Shown in pieces: positions 61,236 to 64,000 of a DNA stretch of 64,000 bases. The stretch spans positions 124,001-188,000 of the forward strand of contig NZ_LZZS01000038.1 in the NCBI RefSeq assembly GCF_014170335.1. The letters run 5' to 3'. Origin of the DNA: Achromobacter sp. UMC46 (lineage in GTDB: Bacteria > Pseudomonadota > Gammaproteobacteria > Burkholderiales > Burkholderiaceae_B). Both the position numbers and the translations under genes were made by a program. Position 1 is the first letter of the stretch. Every line of letters begins with the position of its first letter. The notes under the pieces were generated by a model that was not told where the DNA came from, did not search any database, and was given only the letters and a program-made list of their open reading frames with translations.

Positions 61236-62096
61236 ATGATCAAGAAGCTGATTGGTGCCGTGGCCTTGATGCTCACGTGTACCACCGCATTCGCCGCAGA
61301 AGGCGGGTTCCCGCTGGACAAGGCGCCGTATCGCGTCAACGACATGGCGTCGCTGCAAAACGGCGCCAAGCTGTTCGTCAACTACTGCCTGAACTGTCAT
61401 AGCGCATCGTCGATGCGCTACAACAAGCTGAAGGACATCGGGCTGACCGACCAGCAAATCAAGGAAAGCCTGCTGTTCACCGGCGAGAAGGTCGGCGACA
61501 TGATGAATGTCGCCATGTCGCCCAAGGACGCCAAGAAGTGGTTTGGCACGACGCCCCCGGACTTGTCCGTGATCGCCCGCGCCAAATCGGTCAACGCCGG
61601 CCCGTCCGGCGCCGACTACATCTACACCTACCTGCGCACTTTCTACCGCGACTCGTCGCGCGCCACCGGTTGGAACAACCTGGTTTTCCCGGCCGTGGGC
61701 ATGCCCCATGCGCTCTGGGAACTCCAGGGTCCGCGCGAGCTGACGACCGTGGCCATGCATGAAGTGGAAGCCAAGGATGCCAAGGAAGGCGCACCCAAAA
61801 ACTGGGAACGCGTCACGACGGTGTACGATGCTCAAGGTTTTTCCACGGTCAAGGCCGAACCGGTAGCTGATTACCGCGGCCATGCCACCTTCGATGCCAA
61901 ATTTAAGGCCGCCAACCCGGCCCAAGTCGCAACATACGACAACGACGTCGCAGACCTGACCGCGTTCATGTCCTGGATGGCCGAGCCCGTCCAGACGCTA
62001 CGCGTCCGCATCGGCGTCGGTGTCATGTTGTTCCTGCTGTTGTTCTTCCTGGTCACGTGGCGCTTGAACGCTTCGTACTGGAAGCACGTGCGCTAA
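61236..62096 (+). CDS. petC: Cytochrome c1
   Basis: Heme-bearing subunit (286 residues) delivering electrons to soluble cytochrome c. The signal peptide ends at AFA (about 20), and the heme motif is CLNCHS (about 51-56). The Met ligand lies in MNVAMSP. A C-terminal membrane helix (about 256-275, VGVMLFLLLFFLVTW) anchors it. Starts 25 bases after petB. A terminator follows. Confidence 0.96.
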   Translation: MIKKLIGAVALMLTCTTAFAAEGGFPLDKAPYRVNDMASLQNGAKLFVNYCLNCHSASSMRYNKLKDIGLTDQQIKESLLFTGEKVGDMMNVAMSPKDAKKWFGTTPPDLSVIARAKSVNAGPSGADYIYTYLRTFYRDSSRATGWNNLVFPAVGMPHALWELQGPRELTTVAMHEVEAKDAKEGAPKNWERVTTVYDAQGFSTVKAEPVADYRGHATFDAKFKAANPAQVATYDNDVADLTAFMSWMAEPVQTLRVRIGVGVMLFLLLFFLVTWRLNASYWKHVR

Positions 62097-62190
62097 CCGC
62101 AACGCCCCGCCAGGCACATAACCGCCCCCAATTAAAAAAGGGGACGGTAGCGGCGGATAGGGCTGTACGCCTATCCCGCCTGGCAATCGG

Positions 62191-62231
62191 GGCCAGCGCC
62201 TGCTAGATTTAGGCGCTGGCCTTTCGTTTTT
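62191..62231 (+). terminator. petABC terminator, directly before sspA
   Basis: GGCCAGCGCCT and AGGCGCTGGCC (11 bp, nine-base loop) then TTTCGTTTTT. It ends 17 bases before the sspA ATG, so sspA transcription must either read through it or begin upstream of or inside it. Confidence 0.88.
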
Positions 62232-62248
62232 CATAAAGGACTTACACC

Positions 62249-62860
62249 ATGATGGTGCTCTATTCCGGAACCACGTGTCCGTTTTCGCAACGCTGCCGCT
62301 TCGTGTTGTTCGAAAAGGGTATGGATTTCGAGATCCGCGACATCGACCTGTACAACAAGCCCGAAGACATCTCGGTGATGAACCCGTACGGTCAAGTGCC
62401 CATTCTGGTCGAACGCGACCTGGTCCTGTACGAGTCGAACATCATCAACGAGTACATCGACGAGCGCTTCCCGCACCCGCAGCTGATGCCCGCCGACCCG
62501 GTCATGCGCGCCCGCACCCGCCTGTTCCTCTACAACTTCGAGAAAGAACTGTTCGTTCACGTCTCGACGCTGGAAGACCGCAGCGCCAAGCCGGACGAGA
62601 AGAAGCTGGCCAATGCCCGCCAGAACATTCGCGACCGTCTGGCCCAGCTGGCTCCCATGCTGCTGAAGAACAAGTACATGCTGGGCGAAGAGTTCTCCAT
62701 GCTGGACGTGGCCGTGGCTCCGCTCTTGTGGCGCCTGGACCATTACGGCATCGAACTGCCCAAGAACGCGGCTCCGCTGCAAAAGTACGCCGAACGCATC
62801 TTCTCGCGTCCGGCCTACATCGAAGCGCTGACGCCTTCGGAAAAAGTGATGCGTCGTTAA
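62249..62860 (+). CDS. sspA: Stringent starvation protein A (GST fold)
   Basis: A 203-residue RNA-polymerase-associated regulator with GST fold. VLYSGTTCPFSQRCRFVLFEKG begins the thioredoxin-like half. LYNKPEDISVMNPYGQVPIL and YESNIINEYIDERFPHPQLMP are the family landmarks, the latter near the surface contact. AAAGGACTT precedes the ATG. sspB follows in 13 bases. Confidence 0.95.
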   Translation: MMVLYSGTTCPFSQRCRFVLFEKGMDFEIRDIDLYNKPEDISVMNPYGQVPILVERDLVLYESNIINEYIDERFPHPQLMPADPVMRARTRLFLYNFEKELFVHVSTLEDRSAKPDEKKLANARQNIRDRLAQLAPMLLKNKYMLGEEFSMLDVAVAPLLWRLDHYGIELPKNAAPLQKYAERIFSRPAYIEALTPSEKVMRR

Positions 62861-62873
62861 GGCTGGTTGTGTG

Positions 62874-63323
62874 ATGGGTGAAACTTCGACCAAACCGTAT
62901 CTGATCCGCGCGCTGCATGAATGGTGCACTGACAACGGCTACACGCCGTACATCACCGTGCAGGTCGACGAGCACACCATGGTGCCCGTCGCGCATGTCC
63001 GTGACGGGCAGATCACACTGAACGTAGGCACGCTGGCCACCAACCGTCTGGTGCTGGGCAATGAATTCATCGAATTCCAGGCCCGCTTCAGCGGCGTGAC
63101 CGAAAACGTCTACGTTCCCATCGGCGCCGTCAGCGCCATCTACGCGCGCGAGACCGGCGCCGGCATGGGCTTCGAAGTGCAGCCCTACGAACCGCCGGCA
63201 GCGGGTGCCCAAGGCGTGGCGGATGCCGCCGCGCCTGAAAGCGCCGACGCCGAGGTCGCGCCTGGCGACGACGGCGGCGATGACGACGAACCCAAGCGTC
63301 CGCGCCTGACCATCGTCAAATAG
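62874..63323 (+). CDS. sspB: ClpXP adaptor SspB
   Basis: SspB (149 residues) delivers ssrA-tagged peptides to ClpXP. The folded domain has KPYLIRALHEWCTDNGYTPYI, LNVGTLATNRLVLGNEFIEFQARF and VPIGAVSAIYARETGAGMGF. The tail is Ala/Asp/Glu-rich and ends PKRPRLTIVK, the XB motif that docks ClpX. ATG at 62874 follows a GTG one codon earlier; either may be used. Confidence 0.95.
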   Translation: MGETSTKPYLIRALHEWCTDNGYTPYITVQVDEHTMVPVAHVRDGQITLNVGTLATNRLVLGNEFIEFQARFSGVTENVYVPIGAVSAIYARETGAGMGFEVQPYEPPAAGAQGVADAAAPESADAEVAPGDDGGDDDEPKRPRLTIVK

Positions 63324-63511
63324 CCGCTGCGATGCGGGGACGGCGCGCCTGGCGCAATGTCCCCGCAAGCCAGACGGATTCCCGTTTTCCGTGCCTGGCA
63401 GGACCCCCGTCCTGCCCGCGCGGGGCATTGTGCCGCCTGGTTCCCGCGTGCCGCGCGGCGACGGCGTTTTTTCATTACAATGCAGTCCCTGCGCGTGCCC
63501 CGGCACGCCGA

Positions 63512-63587
63512 GCCGGTGTAGCTCAGTTGGTAGAGCAGCTCACTTGTAATGAGAAGGTCGAGGGTTCGATTCCTTTCACCGGCACCA
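63512..63587 (+). tRNA. tRNA-Thr (anticodon TGT)
   Basis: A complete 76-base cloverleaf including 3' CCA. GCCGGTG/CACCGGC acceptor stem, GCTC/GAGC D-arm, anticodon loop CTTGTAA with TGT, and GTTCGATTC-type T-arm. The first anticodon-stem pair is G-A, a variation also known in related threonine tRNAs. Confidence 0.97.
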
Positions 63588-63600
63588 GGAATATCCAATA

Positions 63601-63628
63601 AAAAGCCCAACCGGACGGTTGGGCTTTT
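63601..63628 (+). terminator. tRNA-Thr terminator
   Basis: AAAAGCCCAACC-GGAC-GGTTGGGCTTTT, 12-bp stem with T-run. It also lies between convergent tRNA and gntP-like gene and may serve both strands. Confidence 0.92.
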
Positions 63629-63668
63629 GCATGTCGGCGGCCGTATCCGTATCCGGCCCCTGGGGCGT

Positions 63669-64000
63669 TCAGCCCAGCGGGGGCAGCATGTTGAACAGCA
63701 GCACCATGATCAGGCCCACCACGGACACAATCGACTGCACCACCGAAATCGTCTTGGTGGCTTCGCCCATCGTCATGCCGAAGGACTCCTTCACCATCCA
63801 GAAGCCGGCGTGGTTGGCATAGTTGAAGAACAGCGAACCGCAACCGATCGACAGCGCCAGCAGCGGCAGGTTCAACGACGGGTCGGCGCCCGCCAATGGC
63901 GCCAGCAAGCCCGCGGCGCCCACGATGCCGACCGTGGCCGACCCGGTGGACACCGACAGCAGCATGGCGATCAGCCAGCCCAGGATCAGCGGCGGGAAAG
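63669..64000 (-). CDS. GntP-family gluconate/H+ symporter, C-terminal part
   Basis: The last ~110 residues of a membrane permease; the N-terminus lies beyond the window. The frame runs from the right edge as FPPLILGWLIA and continues through GSATVGIVGAAGLLAPL, NYANHAGFWMVKESFGM and MGEATKTISVVQSIVSVVGL, typical of GntP-type gluconate or hydroxyacid transporters. Three helices are visible. The internal ATG at 63965 is not a real start. Confidence 0.88.
   Translation of the reverse strand, partial: FPPLILGWLIAMLLSVSTGSATVGIVGAAGLLAPLAGADPSLNLPLLALSIGCGSLFFNYANHAGFWMVKESFGMTMGEATKTISVVQSIVSVVGLIMVLLFNMLPPLG

Overview
This window is a GC-rich, densely coded chromosomal segment of a betaproteobacterium in the order Burkholderiales. 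Gene content and order (aa3 oxidase cluster with DUF2970 and twin-TM proteins, mla-ABC-bolA-murA-his-tat run, petABC-sspAB, Bug-type binding protein, PhaM) fit the family Alcaligenaceae, most likely Achromobacter or Bordetella. The genus is inferred from memory of gene families, not from a search. No prophage, integron, CRISPR array, intact IS element or rRNA operon is visible.

Layout. 1-4.8 kb: end of a UDP-glucose dehydrogenase gene, a DHA2-type MFS exporter, glmU, phaM and a glycine-zipper protein. 5.2-13.8 kb: the aa3-type cytochrome c oxidase locus read leftward (coxB, ctaD, a 41-residue assembly protein, DUF2970, cox3; then SURF1, a SCO-like protein, ctaA, ctaB, SCO), with one twin-TM gene on the opposite strand. 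14-19 kb: a Nudix hydrolase, a large Na+/H+ antiporter with a cyclic-nucleotide-binding fold, and a divergent CpdA-like phosphodiesterase. 18.7-20 kb: rpoH with a perfect CIRCE operator, followed by a candidate small RNA with its own terminator. 20-23 kb: a membrane protein, S-formylglutathione hydrolase and a degenerate RAYT transposase-like gene. 23-29.4 kb: gltBD. 29.5-35.7 kb: accessory genes (chromate transporter pair, ompW with an FNR-like box, LysR regulator divergent from a YbfB-type MFS / Bug / nitronate monooxygenase operon). 35.9-41.6 kb: Mla lipid-transport operon, an ABC-2 exporter, bolA. 41.6-51.8 kb: murA, the complete hisGDCBHAFIE run, HIT protein, tatABC. 51.9-58.4 kb: small HTH regulator, DegS-like protease, Nif3-like protein, GST, MHS-family transporter, AraC regulator, class II aldolase. 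58.5-64 kb: mscL, petABC, sspAB, tRNA-Thr and the end of a GntP-type permease.

How it fits together. The respiratory genes are linked: PetABC passes electrons from quinol to cytochrome c and the aa3 oxidase uses them. PetA carries a twin-arginine leader, and its exporter tatABC lies 7 kb away. GlmU and MurA feed peptidoglycan and LPS, while Mla maintains outer-membrane lipid asymmetry. The his run also carries housekeeping passengers.

The least ordinary signals are in non-coding or degenerate sequence: the anti-Shine-Dalgarno-loop small RNA candidate after rpoH, the nuclease-dead RAYT, the CIRCE box on rpoH, the interleaved inverted repeats before gltB, and the duplicated REP-like element before hisG. 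Two expected genes, ctaG (cox11) and mlaB, are absent from their usual positions.
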